A stretch of DNA of 64,000 bases from Spodoptera frugiperda (GCF_023101765.2 NC_064235.1:5949501-6013500); one strand, 5' to 3'; counted from the first letter of the stretch, positions 11,185-23,668 are shown. Made by a program: numbers and translations. The notes: generated by a model from the sequence alone, not told the origin.

Positions 11185-11516
11185 AGGCGACCACTCGCAA
11201 TGGACAGGGGGCAGCACTTGTTGCACCACCTTCATATAAGTGCCCGATACACTTATGTGACAGATAGTGCATACAAATTACCTGCTTCATTCATAGTTAC
11301 CTGATACATAGCGGCTATCCAGACATTGTGACACAAGTACTTAATGTCTTACATACTATGGACACTGTTATAACTGGAAATAAACAGCTATTAGGCACGA
11401 TCCAAGCCAAGTCGGTTGCTAACTTTAATAGATTTTCTGTCTTATCCTCTTTAGTAATAAAATTGAAAATCTATTAATGCAATCGCTGCTACATACTATA
11501 GACACTTATGAACAGA
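11185..11516. repeat. Start of spacer H-G
   Basis: Conserved spacer sequence leading to the TAATAGATTTTC palindrome (about 11428-11480). It ends with the 5-bp target ACAGA (11512-11516) of the following transposon. Confidence 0.55.
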
Positions 11517-12027
11517 GTGCCAAGCACGAATAACTATCGCATTCGTAATGTAAACGTATCGAGATGACGATACGTCATGAGTCGTTAACGGAGTGTGGCA
11601 GCACGAAGCCTATTCTTTCAACTATCGAGAGCTCGCATCGAATTCGATAGTGACGTCATGCTAATGTAAACTAGAGAAGCAGCCAAGTGAACGATTTGAA
11701 TGACTTGTTGAACATAAAGATTTCGTCTGAAAACTAAATTAAATTTTAAATATATTTCCACCTTTGTCTACACGTTTTATGAAATAATATTTATTAAATA
11801 AATATTAATTATGTGCAAAAAGTTCTTAAAGCGAGTTAAGAGAAATATAACGTGACATTATCTATGAAAAAAAATAAGTACTTAGTTTCATAAATTTATA
11901 ATTTTTTTTATGATTTCCGAACGTCGTATTTGACATCACATTTGTCATGCCGGTTGTTTGTTTGTTATTTTATCTTATGTAAAATGTAAATAAGATAAAA
12001 TTACAATTTTAACATGTTACATTTAAA

Positions 12028-13053
12028 ATGAGGACGATTCAACTCCAATATGAGCTAATGGTGGAATTTATGCAAAAGTAAGTAAAGATTTCTAAATGTT
12101 TCTTTGATTAGCCCCTTTTTTTATGTGATGGACAATAATTTAACGGAGATTTGTCTAAACCCTCCCCGGGGTGGCAGTTACTAGTGGTTTGCACCGGAGC
12201 GAAATCTGGCGTACCGGCGAAATTCACCGGTGATTTGCCGATCTCCGGAGATTCACCGGTGATAACCGGTGATGAAAACCATTAATTTCAAATCAAGTTT
12301 TTATTAATTGAAAAACAAAACAAAATAGATAATTGGACTTCAACGAACCCTGAACTCTTTGGAAAGCTAGTAGCAAGTGAATTGTGCCACATAAACTGCC
12401 AGGAACGCTTTGATTTGATGACCGAAATAAATAATATCATTCGAAAGAAGCAAATCAGTAAATAAATTATCTTAATTATGTATTAAATTAAAAACTGATG
12501 GTTAATAAATATTTCTATTATTTTAGTAGTATTAATATAGTATTGAAAAATAATATTTTTTACATAAAAATATTCCAGTTAGATATAATACGATCACCGG
12601 AGTTTAATTGGTTAACAACCGATTGATTTCAATCGAGTACTTTTACCGGTATATTACCGGTTATTCTCTGGTACTCACTGCTCTGGTGCAAACCCCTAGC
12701 AGTTACATTCAGGCTAAATGGAAGGAGCCATTCAGGCAGCAGCGGATACTTAAACAATATTTGTAATGTAATATTTGATGTATTATCTTTTTACAGATTG
12801 GAATATTTGTGGGACCAGTCCAATATTACTGGGAGCAGTGGGCCTACTGTATTCCTACCACACCACTCACTGTTCCTCACGAAGCCTACCCTTCGCCAGC
12901 GCCTCCACCAACACCACCGATCCTCCATCCGAGGAAGATAGCTGGAATCCTCCACCAGTGAAAAAACCTAAAGCGAGTTTGATTAAAATGTGTATAGAGA
13001 ATGACAAGAATGCTATGCTAAGGAGCATGAGAAAAGTTATTATTTTTTATTAG
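12028..13053 (+). pseudogene. Decayed gene inside the transposon, possibly Myb/SANT-like
   Basis: A first exon MRTIQLQYELMVEFMQ (12028-12077) ends at a gtaagt donor. About 12130-12181 continued at 12707-12755, across the nested element, reads SYIQAKWKEPF-like. After an acceptor near 12795 a last segment runs to 13053 (ends MRKVIIFY). The opening resembles Myb/SANT-like DNA-binding proteins found in insect DNA transposons. The pieces do not join in a single clean frame, so I treat it as broken. Low certainty on family. Confidence 0.35.
12182..12698. mobile_element. hAT-like non-autonomous element nested in the transposon
   Basis: Ends TAGTGGTTTGCACCGGAG and, complemented from the right, TAGGGGTTTGCACCAGAG. 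It is flanked by an 8-bp duplication GCAGTTAC (12174-12181 and 12699-12706), the hAT hallmark. It contains an open stretch (about 12310-12466, including NPELFGKLVASELCHIN) with a vague resemblance to the tails of MADF/BESS-type proteins. It is rich in ACCGG motifs. Confidence 0.75.
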
Positions 13054-14259
13054 TTGATTATTTTTTATAACTTACTGTTAATTTTATATTTATTTGAATT
13101 TTTATGTTATTTTAAAATATTATCAAAATATTGTTAATGGCATTGTATTTATAATAATTATTCTAACTGTGTCAATACTGTGAATGTGGTGCATGTCTAT
13201 AATTGGTATAAGCACATGATCTTGTGTCTTCATCTTGTTTTTCATTAATGTCTTATAATAATAAATAAATAAATTATATATTATTGGGATTAAGATTAGG
13301 ATAAAATAGTTTTTAAGTTAGTTAAATAATAATAAATAAAAAAATAAAAATGTGTTTATTGACAAAAGTTAGTACAATAAGTTGCCGGGGCTTCCCAAAA
13401 AGTAATCCGAAGATAACTACTTGTGTTGGGATAAGCCTCGCTCTTCCTTGTTATACAATTGTTTCGCTAATTATAACTACGTTATTAGTTATATATGTAT
13501 ATACATTTTATTAACTATAAAAAGAGGATTTTGTACTAAAAAGTAATAAAACACTTGAAATAACTATGGAGTCTATTTATTCTGTCCACCAAAATGTTTT
13601 TTAGTAGTAGTTTTCTTTACTTATTTCCTATTACTGTGAATTACATCCTTCGGCATGAATGGGCTAGCTCGACCGGAGTGATACCACGGCCTCACAGATA
13701 ACCGACGTGAAACAGCGCTTGCGTTGTTTTGTTGTGTGAGTGAGGTTATCGGAGGCCCAATTTCCCCCTTCCTAATGTTCCCAATCCCCGATTCCCCAAC
13801 AACCCTTAAACGTATTCGTTGTTGTTGGTACAATCGTTGTTAACGATCTTAAGTACTTGTTGTAGGTACTTTGTTGGTACAACGACGGTCTTGGCATTTT
13901 ATAAAAATCACTGCAAGCACTCACTGACTTCACAATATAATAATTTTTGTATTATTACAAATTTCGATACCTTTCTCACCGACAAATTCTCAGTGACAAA
14001 TGTGTCGAGTCGTTTCGATAGCCAGCTTTCGAAATTTACGTTACCGGACGTCAAAAGCTCGTTCGTGCTTCCAATTTGTGTCAAAATGTTCTAGGTTTCG
14101 ATACCAATACGATACGATTACTATACGATAGTTATCAAAAACATTCGTGCTTGCGATATTTAGTTCCTTTTACGCACGGTAGGGGCGCTGTTCAAATCCC
14201 ATAGAAAATTCTTTCGATTGCGATACGAATACTTTCTCGATAGTTTTCGTGCTTAGCAC

Positions 14260-16944
14260 ACAGATATTAGGCACGATTATCTAGCAAGTCGGTTGCTAGC
14301 TTGCTAACTTACTTTAATACATTTACGGTCTTATCCTCTTGGTAATAAAATTGAAAATCTATTAATGCAATTGCTGATAGAGCGACCGATTTCTGTACCC
14401 TTTAAGTACGAGTGAGATTTACGTTTAAAGTAATAGAAAAGAGAGCGCGTTCGGCGCTTTGATTGGTTGGTTCATTAAAGCTGGCCAATTAGAGCCGTGA
14501 GTAAACCGTTATTTTTAGTTAATTTAAAAATGTAAGGCAAGATTGTGATTTTCCCACGAATACCAATGAGCCTATTTTGTTGGGATTATCCATATAGATA
14601 GAGTTTGGATTAGCACAGGTTTGTTTTGTCAAAAATGCAGGTGAAATCGCGGTTTTTTAATAGTGTAGAAAAGAGAATACTGACCATATATTAGTTTTAA
14701 AATGTCGCAGTTGTGAAAATCATACAAATGTAACTAATTTATTGTATTGCTACATTGTATAGCGGCATTACGTGCCGTAATGTGCACCTCTGCCTACCCC
14801 TTCGGGGATAAAAGGCGTGACGTTGTGTGTGTATGTACTCCCTAAGTCTTGGAGGGGAGTGGATCAGTCATCTGTCTATATGAAGTTATACACTAATTTA
14901 ATTCATATTTGTATGAGTTTTCAAATGTGACATTTGACTTAAACAATCTAGAGTATAGTCCATCTTCGAATATATTATTTTCCTAGTGTAGTAGATTCAA
15001 ATGATTTAATTATACATATTTTTTATTTAATAATTAAACGTTCAGCTGATTATATAGTGTGTGGTTTCATTTCTATTTCTATGTCCCCCTTTGAATATAC
15101 TAGAAATTAACATTGTATTTTTAACTTATTTATAAAAAGATTCACATTATATTATAGCTACTAGACTATCTGATAGTAGAGTGGTTGCAAGTAAGACAGT
15201 CGAGCAAAGGGTCTCGCTTTTGAATCTTATGTCAAGGAAATTATGCGTGATGCAACAACTAATGTCCGTTTTCAACAACCCTTTTAAGGAATCCTTTTTT
15301 AGCTTATCTACAGTACAAGTGTCGCCTAAAAATACAAGTAAGGGATTAATTTAGTCTGCTTTTCCACCAGAGATTTGCTATGTAGCTATGCTACGATGTA
15401 ATAGCTAAGCTGTGAAACTATATGACCGTTTCCACTGATACTAAGCTGTGCGAGGAAGATGCGCAGCTCGAGTATGTGTTGATAGTAGGGAAGCCATCCA
15501 TAGCACACATCTTTCCATATAAAAAACAGCTTAGCTGAGTCCGTTTCCACCAGTGCTAAACTATGTGTACCAATGAATATAATTGGTGGAAGTCAAACGC
15601 ATCCACAGCAACGTAGCATAGCACATCTCTGGTGGAAAAGCACAATGACTTAGTTAAGTGACAGTTTAGGGGGAATTTGAGCATGAATGTCCAGGGTAAG
15701 ACTCATTAGAAAGAAAACTAAAGAATTAAAATTCCAAATAGTTTATTATAAAACAAATATCTATAATAGGTCTACAATAGCCTTATAAATTACATACTGC
15801 CCTACTCAGACACATTTAATGATTACTTAAACTGTTCCTTAGTAACGATATTGTTCCGAAAACAATTGCTAAGGACTGGGTTAAGTAACCATTAAATGTC
15901 TGAGTACGGCAATTAGTATCATAAAAATATATTTTAGTACAACATTTGTCTTGAAATAGGTTACAGCCGTCTACGGCATTTTACTAAAATCCTATACATT
16001 AAGGAATCTATTTCACAGTGTTTATATTCATATTGACAAGTTTCATATATTAGGCTGAAATAACCGCATCTTAGTACGCGTTTGCTTGAAGTTTAAAGTA
16101 ATGGTTGGTTCATTCGAGCCGGCCAATCGGAGCGCCGAATGCGCTCTCGTTTTGATTACTTTAAACGTAAAGCAAACTCGTACTAACGGTTCTGAAGGCT
16201 TAGTATGAGTTTGTATTAAGATCTAAGCGCCGTAGCAGTCCGCACGTCAACTGCGAACGATGCGACGTTTGTTCGCTTGTGCCTGGCGGGCTAACTGCTC
16301 CCATAGTCGGGTATATGGCACCCGCAGGAAGAGTAGCGTTGGTGACAAATGTTATCTACTCCATCGCGTCGCCACCACACAATGGGGATGATAACGGGGT
16401 ATGAAAGTTAAAAATCTATTTAGTCCGTCAGTTAGGTAGTGAAATAAATATATTAGACACGTATTTTTTATTTTGTCATCTATACTATCTATACTAATAT
16501 TATAAAGCTGAAGAGTTTGTTTGATTGTTTGTTTGTTTGAACGCGCTAATCTCCAGAACTACTGGTCCGATTTGAATAATTATTTTTGTGTTGAATAGTG
16601 CATTTATCGAGGAAGGTTATAGGCTATAAAACATCACGCTATGACTAATAGGAGCCAAGCAGAGCGGGTGAAACCACGCGGTAGTAGCTAGTATAAGATT
16701 ACAATACTTAAATAAAACGAATCAAAGTTTAGGAGTGAGAGCAAATACGTTATTTCTATGTAAAAACGTACCTAGAAGTGAAGTCACACGATATATCTTC
16801 GAAAGTATTTGTTTCCGTAATAAAATAAAAAATACGTGTCTAATGTTTTAAAATAATCAACAAGACGGACATTAGAACAAAAATTAGTCATCTACCCTAT
16901 TATTAGCTTTAATCAGACTGTGTAATAGCCCTACCTTTCCCCCC
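14260..16944. repeat. Rest of spacer H-G
   Basis: In order: TAATAGATTTTC palindrome (about 14312-14368), TTAGTACGAG-type MITE remnant, SINE 3' block (about 14745-14825), CAAATGTGACATTTGAC block, decayed SINE heads, family-1 MITE (15358-15641), TACTCAGACA-type MITE (about 15803-15904), TTAGTACGAG-type MITE (16071-16186), Helitron (16479-16691), then the conserved flank of the long exon of G. No gene of its own. Confidence 0.65.
16479..16691 (+). mobile_element. Non-autonomous Helitron, family 1 (copy beyond cassette G)
   Basis: Starts TCTATACTA, ends GTAGTAGCTAG, and sits exactly between A and T of the empty sequence GTCA^TATAAGATAAC seen in cassettes F and B. TC...CTAG ends and A^T insertion are the Helitron signature. 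The extra TCTATACTA at the 5' end is a small tandem slip. Confidence 0.8.
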
Positions 16945-18246
16945 TTATTCATTTAACTTAGGTTGCCTTAGCCTACGTGGGCGGGTCTTACTTTCAGTCA
17001 ATTTACCAGGACTAGTGGCTCTTTTCAAAGCCCTATCTTTCTCCTCCTTCCTAGAAGACCTAGGGGCATCTAGCTTTTTAGAATTCTCCTTTTGCGACAC
17101 AGCTTTAGGTGTCGCAAACTCATGTTCCAGATTTTTGACTAAGCCTTTTCTTAAAGTAGATTTTGAGTATGTTTTTATTGTGTTCAATGGCGTGAAGAAT
17201 TGTTCAGGAGTCGACATGGGGGTAAAGAATTCATTAGATTTGTCAGTTTTTTCGTTTACAGGTGTTTTCGCTGTGTCAGTGACTGTGATCACCGGTTTTC
17301 TTGACGGTCTCGGTGTCAATATCTCTAAAACAGGTTTCGATGTTACCGGAACCGGTATTTTGAATTCGGACACCGGTTTTCTTGGCTTCGGTTTTTCTTC
17401 CTTCTCATCCGAACTGTTTTCGTCGAGGTTAAGTTTTATAACTTTACGTTTTTTCGGTAACTCCTCATCTTTGACCTTTCTAGCCGATAATTGGGGGAGT
17501 TTGGCCTTCGATACGGGCGTTTTATCGCCTTCCATCTTCATTTTCGGACTCAATTTCAGATTTTCGAACTCAGTTTCTAAATCAAACGCTTGTTTTTTGA
17601 CCACATTCCTCAGTTTAGCTGACGCGATCATCAAATTCAGGATTTCATTGCTCAAATACACATCATTTAGTCGCAAATCCTGGCAAATCTCATGTATAGT
17701 CACGATATAGTCATCCGCGGCATCAAAATTACCATTTTTAAGCTCAAAAAACGACGCTTCGATCAAAATTTCTAATTTCACCTTCCTAAATTCCTCTTCA
17801 AACATTATTCTAGTATGATCTACGATATATTTTTCAAAATCCAACTCTGTATATGATGTTAAAACTGCTTTTAACTTCGTATCAAAGTAATCAAAAGACC
17901 TTATAACACCATTGAAGTAATTTTTAGCTATTTCTTGTTCGTTCGCTCGAAAATACATGGAAGCTTCTAGACCAGCTGTTGTATAGAAAATTATGGGACA
18001 ATATGGGTTACCGCAGGCGTAACAGTCACATTGTTTATGTTTAAAGAAGTCAGGTAACACAAATCCGGGTATGGTGACATATTTCCTAGTCGGACTGACT
18101 TGGGACTTGAACGATTGGCACTCTAGCATGGTCTCAAAGTCTTGCTTCGGCGCAAACATTTGGATTTTCGCTTCTGTCGGTATGATTGGTGGATCGCTCG
18201 ACGGAGGCAGGCCTAGGATGTACTTGAGGCGGTTGTCGATTTTCAC
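16945..18246 (-). CDS. Cassette G, long exon of separase-like gene, intact
   Basis: 1302 bp, 433 codons plus TAA, acceptor cattcacag|GTG. Copy-specific residues: YACGNPYCP, FYTTAGL, ELDFEKYIVDHTRIM, ADDYIVTI, and NSKKLDAP where the other copies have NSKNLDAP. The frame happens to run on upstream through the acceptor to 18306; that extension is intronic. Confidence 0.8.
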   Translation of the reverse strand: MKIDNRLKYILGLPPSSDPPIIPTEAKIQMFAPKQDFETMLECQSFKSQVSPTRKYVTIPGFVLPDFFKHKQCDCYACGNPYCPIIFYTTAGLEASMYFRANEQEIAKNYFNGVIRSFDYFDTKLKAVLTSYTELDFEKYIVDHTRIMFEEEFRKVKLEILIEASFFELKNGNFDAADDYIVTIHEICQDLRLNDVYLSNEILNLMIASAKLRNVVKKQAFDLETEFENLKLSPKMKMEGDKTPVSKAKLPQLSARKVKDEELPKKRKVIKLNLDENSSDEKEEKPKPRKPVSEFKIPVPVTSKPVLEILTPRPSRKPVITVTDTAKTPVNEKTDKSNEFFTPMSTPEQFFTPLNTIKTYSKSTLRKGLVKNLEHEFATPKAVSQKENSKKLDAPRSSRKEEKDRALKRATSPGKLTESKTRPRRLRQPKLNE

Positions 18247-18620
18247 CTGTGAATGAAAATATTTTGGGATTATTATTATTAGATTTTTTTGAAGGGGAAA
18301 TATCATCCAATTACTTCTCCCGTCTTGGGCGAGGAGGAAGGGAGTGTCAGACGTCCGTTCCTACTCCTGCTTTTCGAGCCGGAGCCCCGGTAAACCCGTT
18401 AGGTAGTCCATAGCTCCGGAGCCCTAGTGAGCCCCATCTATGGTGGTCTGATAACTCTTTGAAAGCGGGCGCGAAACGCTAGGCATCGTAGGCACGGGTC
18501 TGGTTCTGGTCGGGCGGCGAGCTACCCTTGCTCGTATAAAACATGCATAATAAGTATCACCATTGCACCCATGCGAATCTGGGGCTGGTCGCTAGTAAAA
18601 AATAAACTACAAATGTTTAC
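18247..18620 (-). other. Intron of cassette G
   Basis: Holds a GC-richer insertion (about 18300-18530) ending near GGCGAGCTACCC, found in no other cassette, plus a truncated family-2 Helitron end (about 18535-18595). The donor is |gtaaac, as in H. Confidence 0.5.
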
Positions 18621-18832
18621 CTGAGCATCGTCCATCTTGTGCACATGCACGATGTCTGCATACAAGCTGGCCTGTGTGTGCGCGGCGCAGTGCGCGGCGG
18701 CCACCGCGCATGCGCAGCGCGCGCGGCGCCACCACTGCAGGCGCCGACACACGCGCACGGCGCGCGCGCAGCTCGACGATATACCGCGCTTTGTGGATAC
18801 TGAGCGGGGGCGGCGGGACAACCATTGTACAG
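18621..18832 (-). CDS. Cassette G, short GC-rich exon (separase-like)
   Basis: 212 bp, same splice sites and phase as H. Variant KRGISSSCARAV. It has silent differences near its 5' end from the other copies (GTATCC for GTGTCC). Confidence 0.75.
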
Positions 18833-21800
18833 CTGAATACAAGACAACACTGTTTATATACGCCGCGGTACAAATACATCGGAGTAGCTAGCGCGGTTCC
18901 AGGGTCCTTAGTCAGCTATTACAATTGAGTGGGACGGAGCTATGTAGGTTGTATAGCTCCGTCCCTCTCGCACTGCTCAGTGACCGACCATTCTGACACA
19001 ATTGTAATAGCAGACTAAGGCCCCAGACGACCGCTCGCAATGGACAGGGGGCAGCACTTGTTGCACCACCTTCATATAAGTGCCCGATACACTCATGTGA
19101 CAGATAGTGCGTACAAATTACCTGCTTCATTCATAGTTACCTGATACATAGCGGCTATACAGACATTGTGACACAAGTACTTAATGTCTTACATACTATG
19201 GACACTGTTATAACTGCAAGTAAACAGCTATTAGACACGATCCAAGCCAAGTCGTTTGCTAAGTTGGTATCAATAGATTTTCTGTCATTAATGCAATCGC
19301 TGCTACATACTATAGACACTTATAAACAGATATTAGGCACGATTATCTAGCCAAGTTGATTGCTGATTTTAATAGATTTTCAGTCTTATCGTCTTGGTAA
19401 TAAAATAGAAAATCTATTAATGTAATTGCTCATATAGCGACCGATTTTTGTACCCTTTAACTACGAGTGAGATTTCCGCTTAAAGTAATTGAAACGAGAG
19501 CGCGTTCGGCGCTTTGATTGGTTGGTTCATTCAAGCCGGCCAATCAGAGCGCCGAACACGCTCTCGTTTCGTTTTCCTTCAACGTAAAGCAAACTCGTAC
19601 TAAGGGTTCTGAGCGCTGTATGTCTTCGTGTCGATCTCGGTAGAGTTTGGATTAGCACAGGTTTGTTTTGTCAAAAATGCAGGTGAAATCGCGGTTTTTT
19701 AATAGTGTAGAAAAGAGAATACTGACCATATATTAGTTTTAAAATGTCACAGTTGTAAAAATCATACAAATGTAACTAATTTATTGTATTGCTACATTGT
19801 ATAGCGGCATTACGTGCCGTAATGTGCACCTCTGCCTACCCCTTCGGGGATAAAAGGCGCGACGTTGTGTGTGTATGTACTCCCTAAGTCTTGGAGGAGG
19901 GAAATGGATCAGTCATCTATCTATATTAAATTATACATTAATTTAATTCATATTTGTATGAGTTTTCAAATGTGACATTTGACTTAAACAGTCTAGAGTA
20001 TAGTCCATCTTCGAATATATTATTTTCCTAGTGTAGTAAATTCAAATGATTTAATTATACATATTTTTTATTTAATTAAACGTTCAGCTGATTATGTAAT
20101 ATGTGGTTTCATTTCTATTTCTATATCCCCTTTGAATATACTAGAAATTAACATTGTATTTTTTTTAATGGGACAAGCCCGCCACAACCTCCCATACCGC
20201 TGCAACTCCTGTGCACCAGGATCTACAGTAGATACAAACATGAAAACACCGGAACACTGAAGTCCGGCGCGTCCCAGGGACATGAATGACTGTCTTGGAT
20301 CCCGGCAACGAAACAAATCAAAAGAAGTAATTAACATTGTATTTTTAACTTCTTTATAAAAAGAGGTTCGCATTTTATTACTGCATGGCTGGTGCGACTG
20401 CCGCGCAGTGTCTAGTGGGTTCGATTCCCGCATGGAGCAACTCCTTGAAAATATTAGAAATTAACATAGTATTTTTAACTTACTTCATATAAAGATATTT
20501 TTTAATAAATGTCATATTTATTACTGCACGGTTGGCGCGGTGGATGGGCAACCGGCTGCCGCGCAACGTGTAGCGGGTTCGATTCCCGCACGGGGCAACT
20601 CTGTGCTTCACAAATCGTTTCGTAAAAAAAGATTCACATTTTATTATAGCTACTAGACTATCTGATAGTGGAGTGGTTGCAAGTAAGACAGCCGAGCAAG
20701 GAGTCTCGCTTTTGAATCTTATCTCAAGGAAATTATGCGTTATGCAACAACTAATGTCCGTTTTCAACAACCTACATTTTAAGGAATCCTTTTTTAGCTT
20801 ATCTACAGTACAAGTGTCGCCTAAAAATACAAGTAAGGGATTAGTATAGCTGCTTTTCTACCAGAGATGTGTTATGTAGCTATGCTACGAAGATGTAATA
20901 GCTAAGCTGTGAAATTATGTGACTGTTACTAAGCTGTGCGAGTAAGATGCGAAGCTCGACTATGCGATGTATCGATAGTAGGCATCCATAGCACGCAACT
21001 TTTCAATTTCCATATAAAAAACAAATTAGTTCGTCAGATTCCACCAGTGCTAAGCTATGTGTACCAATGAATATTATGATCGATGGAAGCCAAACGCATC
21101 TCCAGCAACGTAGCATAACACATCTCTGGTGGAAAACACCCTCAATGACTTAGTTAAGTGACACTTTAGGAGGTAATTTGAGCAGGAGGGTCCAGGGTAA
21201 TAATACTCATTAGAAAGAAAACTAAATAATTAAAATTCCAAATAGTTTATTATAAAACAAATATCTATAATAGGTCTACAACAGCCTTATAAATTACATA
21301 CTGCCATACTCAGACACATTTAATGATTACTTAAACTATTCCTTAGTAACTATTTTGTTCCGAAAACAATTGCTAAGGACTGGGTTAAGTAACCATTAAA
21401 TGACTGAGTACAACAGTTAGTATCATAAAAATATATTTTAGTACAACATTTGTCTTGAAATAGGTTACAGCCGTCTACGGCATTTTACTAAAATCCCATA
21501 CATTAAGGAATCTATTTCACAGTTTTATATTCATATTGACGGGTTTCATAAATCAGGCTGAAATAACCGCATCTTAGCACGAGTTTACTTTACGTTTAAT
21601 GAAATCGAATAAACCTAATAATAAGTTAGATGACTAATTTTATTTTAATGTCCGTCTTGTAGATTTATTTTAAAATATTAGACACGTATTTTTTTATTTT
21701 GTCATATAAGATAACAATACTTAGATAAAACGTATCAAAGTTTAGGAGTGGGAGCAAATACGTCATTTCTACGTATAAAACGTACCTAGAAGTGACGTCA

Positions 21801-21970
21801 CGCAATATTTCAAATCGATATATCTACGAAAGTATTTGTTTCCGTAAGAAAATAAAAAATACGTGTGTAATGTTTTAAAATAATCTACAAGACGGACATT
21901 AGAATAAAACATTGTAATCTACCCTATTATTAGCTTTAATCAGACTGTGAAATAGACCTACCTTTCCCCC
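18833..21970. repeat. Spacer G-F
   Basis: GGGGCCTTAG-type MITE (18902-19024), TAATAGATTTTC palindromes (about 19268, 19372), TTAGTACGAG-type MITE (about 19460-19600), SINE 3' block (about 19785-19866), SINE heads (about 20385-20440, 20523-20600), family-1 MITE (about 20848-21136) and TACTCAGACA-type MITE (about 21305-21410). A fragment unique to this spacer (about 20161-20327) is flanked by a repeated AATTAACATTGTATTTTT, so it is a retro-insertion. A relative lies near 60790-60925. The Helitron site near 21710 is empty. Confidence 0.65.
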
Positions 21971-23272
21971 TTATTCATTTAACTTAGGTTGCCTTAGCCT
22001 ACGGGGGCGGGTCTTACTTTCAGTCAATTTACCAGGACTAGTGGCTCTTTTCAAAGCCCTATCTTTCTCCTCCTTCCTAGAAGACCTAGGGGCATCTAGG
22101 TTTTTAGAATTCTCCTTTTGCGACACAGCTTTAGGTGTCGCAAACTCATGTTCCAGATTTTTGACTAAGCCTTTTCTTAAAGTAGATTTTGAGTACGTTT
22201 TTATTGTGTTCAATGGTGTGAAGAATTGTTCAGGAGTCGACATGGGGGTAAAAAATTCAGTAGATTTGTCTGTTTTGTCGTTTACAGGTGTTTTCGCTGT
22301 GTCAGTGACTGTGATCACCGGTTTTCTTGACGGTCTCGGTGTCAGTATCTCCAAAACAGGTTTCGATGTTACCGGAACCGGTAATTTGAATTCGGACCCC
22401 GGTTTTCTTGGTTTTGGTTTTTCTTCCTTTTCATCCGAACTGTTTTCGTCGAGATTGAGTTTTATAACTTTACGTTTTTTCGGTAACTCCTCATCTTTTA
22501 CTTTCCTAGCCGATAATTGGGGGAGTTTGGCCTTCGATACGGGCGTTTTATCACCTTCCGTCTTCATTTTCGGACTCAATTTAAGATTTTCGAACTCAGT
22601 TTCTAAATCAAACGCTTGTTTTTTGACCACATTCCTCAGTTTAGCTGACGCGATCATCAAATTCAGGATTTCATTGCTCAAATACACATCATTTAGTCGC
22701 AAATCCTGGCAAATCTCATGTACAGTCACGATATAGTCATCCGCGGCATCAAAATTACCATTTTTAAGCTCAAAAAACGACGCTTCAATCAAAATTTCTA
22801 ATTTCACCTTCCTAAATTCCTCTTCAAACATTATTCTAGTATGATCTACTACATATTTTTCGAAATCTAACTCTGTATATGACGTTAAAACTGCTTTTAA
22901 CTTCGCATCAAAGTAATCAAACGACCTTATAACACCATTGAAGTAATTTTTAGCTATTTCTTGTTCGTTCGCTCGAAAATACATGGAGGCTTCTAGACCG
23001 GCTGTTATGTAGAAAATTATGGGACAATATGGGTTACCGCAGGCGTAACAGTCACATTGTTTATGCTTAAAGAAGTCAGGTAACACAAATCCGGGTATGG
23101 TGACATATTTCCTAGTCGGACTGACTTGGGATTTGAACGATTGGCACTCTAGCATCGTCTCGAAGTCTTGCTTCGGTGCAAACATTTGGATTTTCGCTTC
23201 TGTCGGTATGATTGGTGGATCGCTCGACGGAGGCAGGCCTAGGATGTACTTGAGGCGGTTGTCGATTTTCAC
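21971..23272 (-). CDS. Cassette F, long exon of separase-like gene, intact
   Basis: 433 codons plus TAA. Used here as reference for positions within the exon: helical part 1-240; His/Cys cluster H70, C73, C75, C78, C83; PKKRKV 264-269; acidic stretch about 275-285; TP sites at about 243, 311, 328, 342, 346, 352 and 379; KEN 386-388; SPGK at 412. Copy-specific: YACGNPYCP, FDAKL, ELDFEKYVVDHTRIM, GSEFKLP, PVNDKTDKSTEF. The His/Cys cluster, flanked by helices and followed by a long disordered stretch, is how I recall the middle of animal separases. Confidence 0.8.
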   Translation of the reverse strand: MKIDNRLKYILGLPPSSDPPIIPTEAKIQMFAPKQDFETMLECQSFKSQVSPTRKYVTIPGFVLPDFFKHKQCDCYACGNPYCPIIFYITAGLEASMYFRANEQEIAKNYFNGVIRSFDYFDAKLKAVLTSYTELDFEKYVVDHTRIMFEEEFRKVKLEILIEASFFELKNGNFDAADDYIVTVHEICQDLRLNDVYLSNEILNLMIASAKLRNVVKKQAFDLETEFENLKLSPKMKTEGDKTPVSKAKLPQLSARKVKDEELPKKRKVIKLNLDENSSDEKEEKPKPRKPGSEFKLPVPVTSKPVLEILTPRPSRKPVITVTDTAKTPVNDKTDKSTEFFTPMSTPEQFFTPLNTIKTYSKSTLRKGLVKNLEHEFATPKAVSQKENSKNLDAPRSSRKEEKDRALKRATSPGKLTESKTRPRRLRQPKLNE

Positions 23273-23668
23273 CTGTGAATGAAAATATTTTATATGTAGT
23301 AGGTATTTCGGGATTATTATTTGGTACTTAACTAATAGTTTTACTGTCTCGCTTCTCGAGTTGTCGCTATGCTATGGATGGCTTCCCTACTTTCGATACA
23401 TCGCATACTCGAGCTGCGCATCTTCCTCGCACAGCTACATAGCTTAGTATCAATGGAAACTGTCACATAGTTTCACAGTTAGGCTTTTACATGTATAGCG
23501 TAGCTACATAGCACGTCTCTGGAGGATAAGCACCCTAAAAGTCACAGTGTGACTAGAAATTAGTCGAGATCTTGTCAAATAGATGATGCTAGTATTTTTA
23601 TTACTTTTTGTTGAATTCATAAATTATTTTATTAGTTACAGTATAAGAAATAAAGTACATATATTTAC
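23273..23668 (-). other. Intron of cassette F
   Basis: Contains a truncated family-1 MITE (about 23380-23535). Donor |gtaaat. The same arrangement holds in A to E. Confidence 0.55.

Larger units (their letters stand above)
11517..14259. mobile_element. DNA transposon of 2743 bp, 5-bp target duplication, class unknown
   Basis: Left end GTGCCAAGCACGAATAACTA; right end, complemented, GTGCTAAGCACGAAAACTAT. It is flanked by ACAGA on both sides (11512-11516, 14260-14264). The homologous spacer near 19321 has the empty site (ataaACAGAtattagg). Inside are Myb/SANT-like coding debris (12028 on), a nested hAT-like element (12182-12698) and a dispersed repeat (about 13660-13810, phrase GTGTGAGTGAGGTTATCGGA). 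No DDE transposase is readable, so it is non-autonomous or decayed. A 5-bp duplication is unusual; I leave it unclassified. Confidence 0.75.

Noticed and set aside
18247..18306. Extra 20 codons upstream of the long exon of cassette G
   Set aside because: They read through the acceptor cattcacag shared by all eight copies, so the open frame there is chance.
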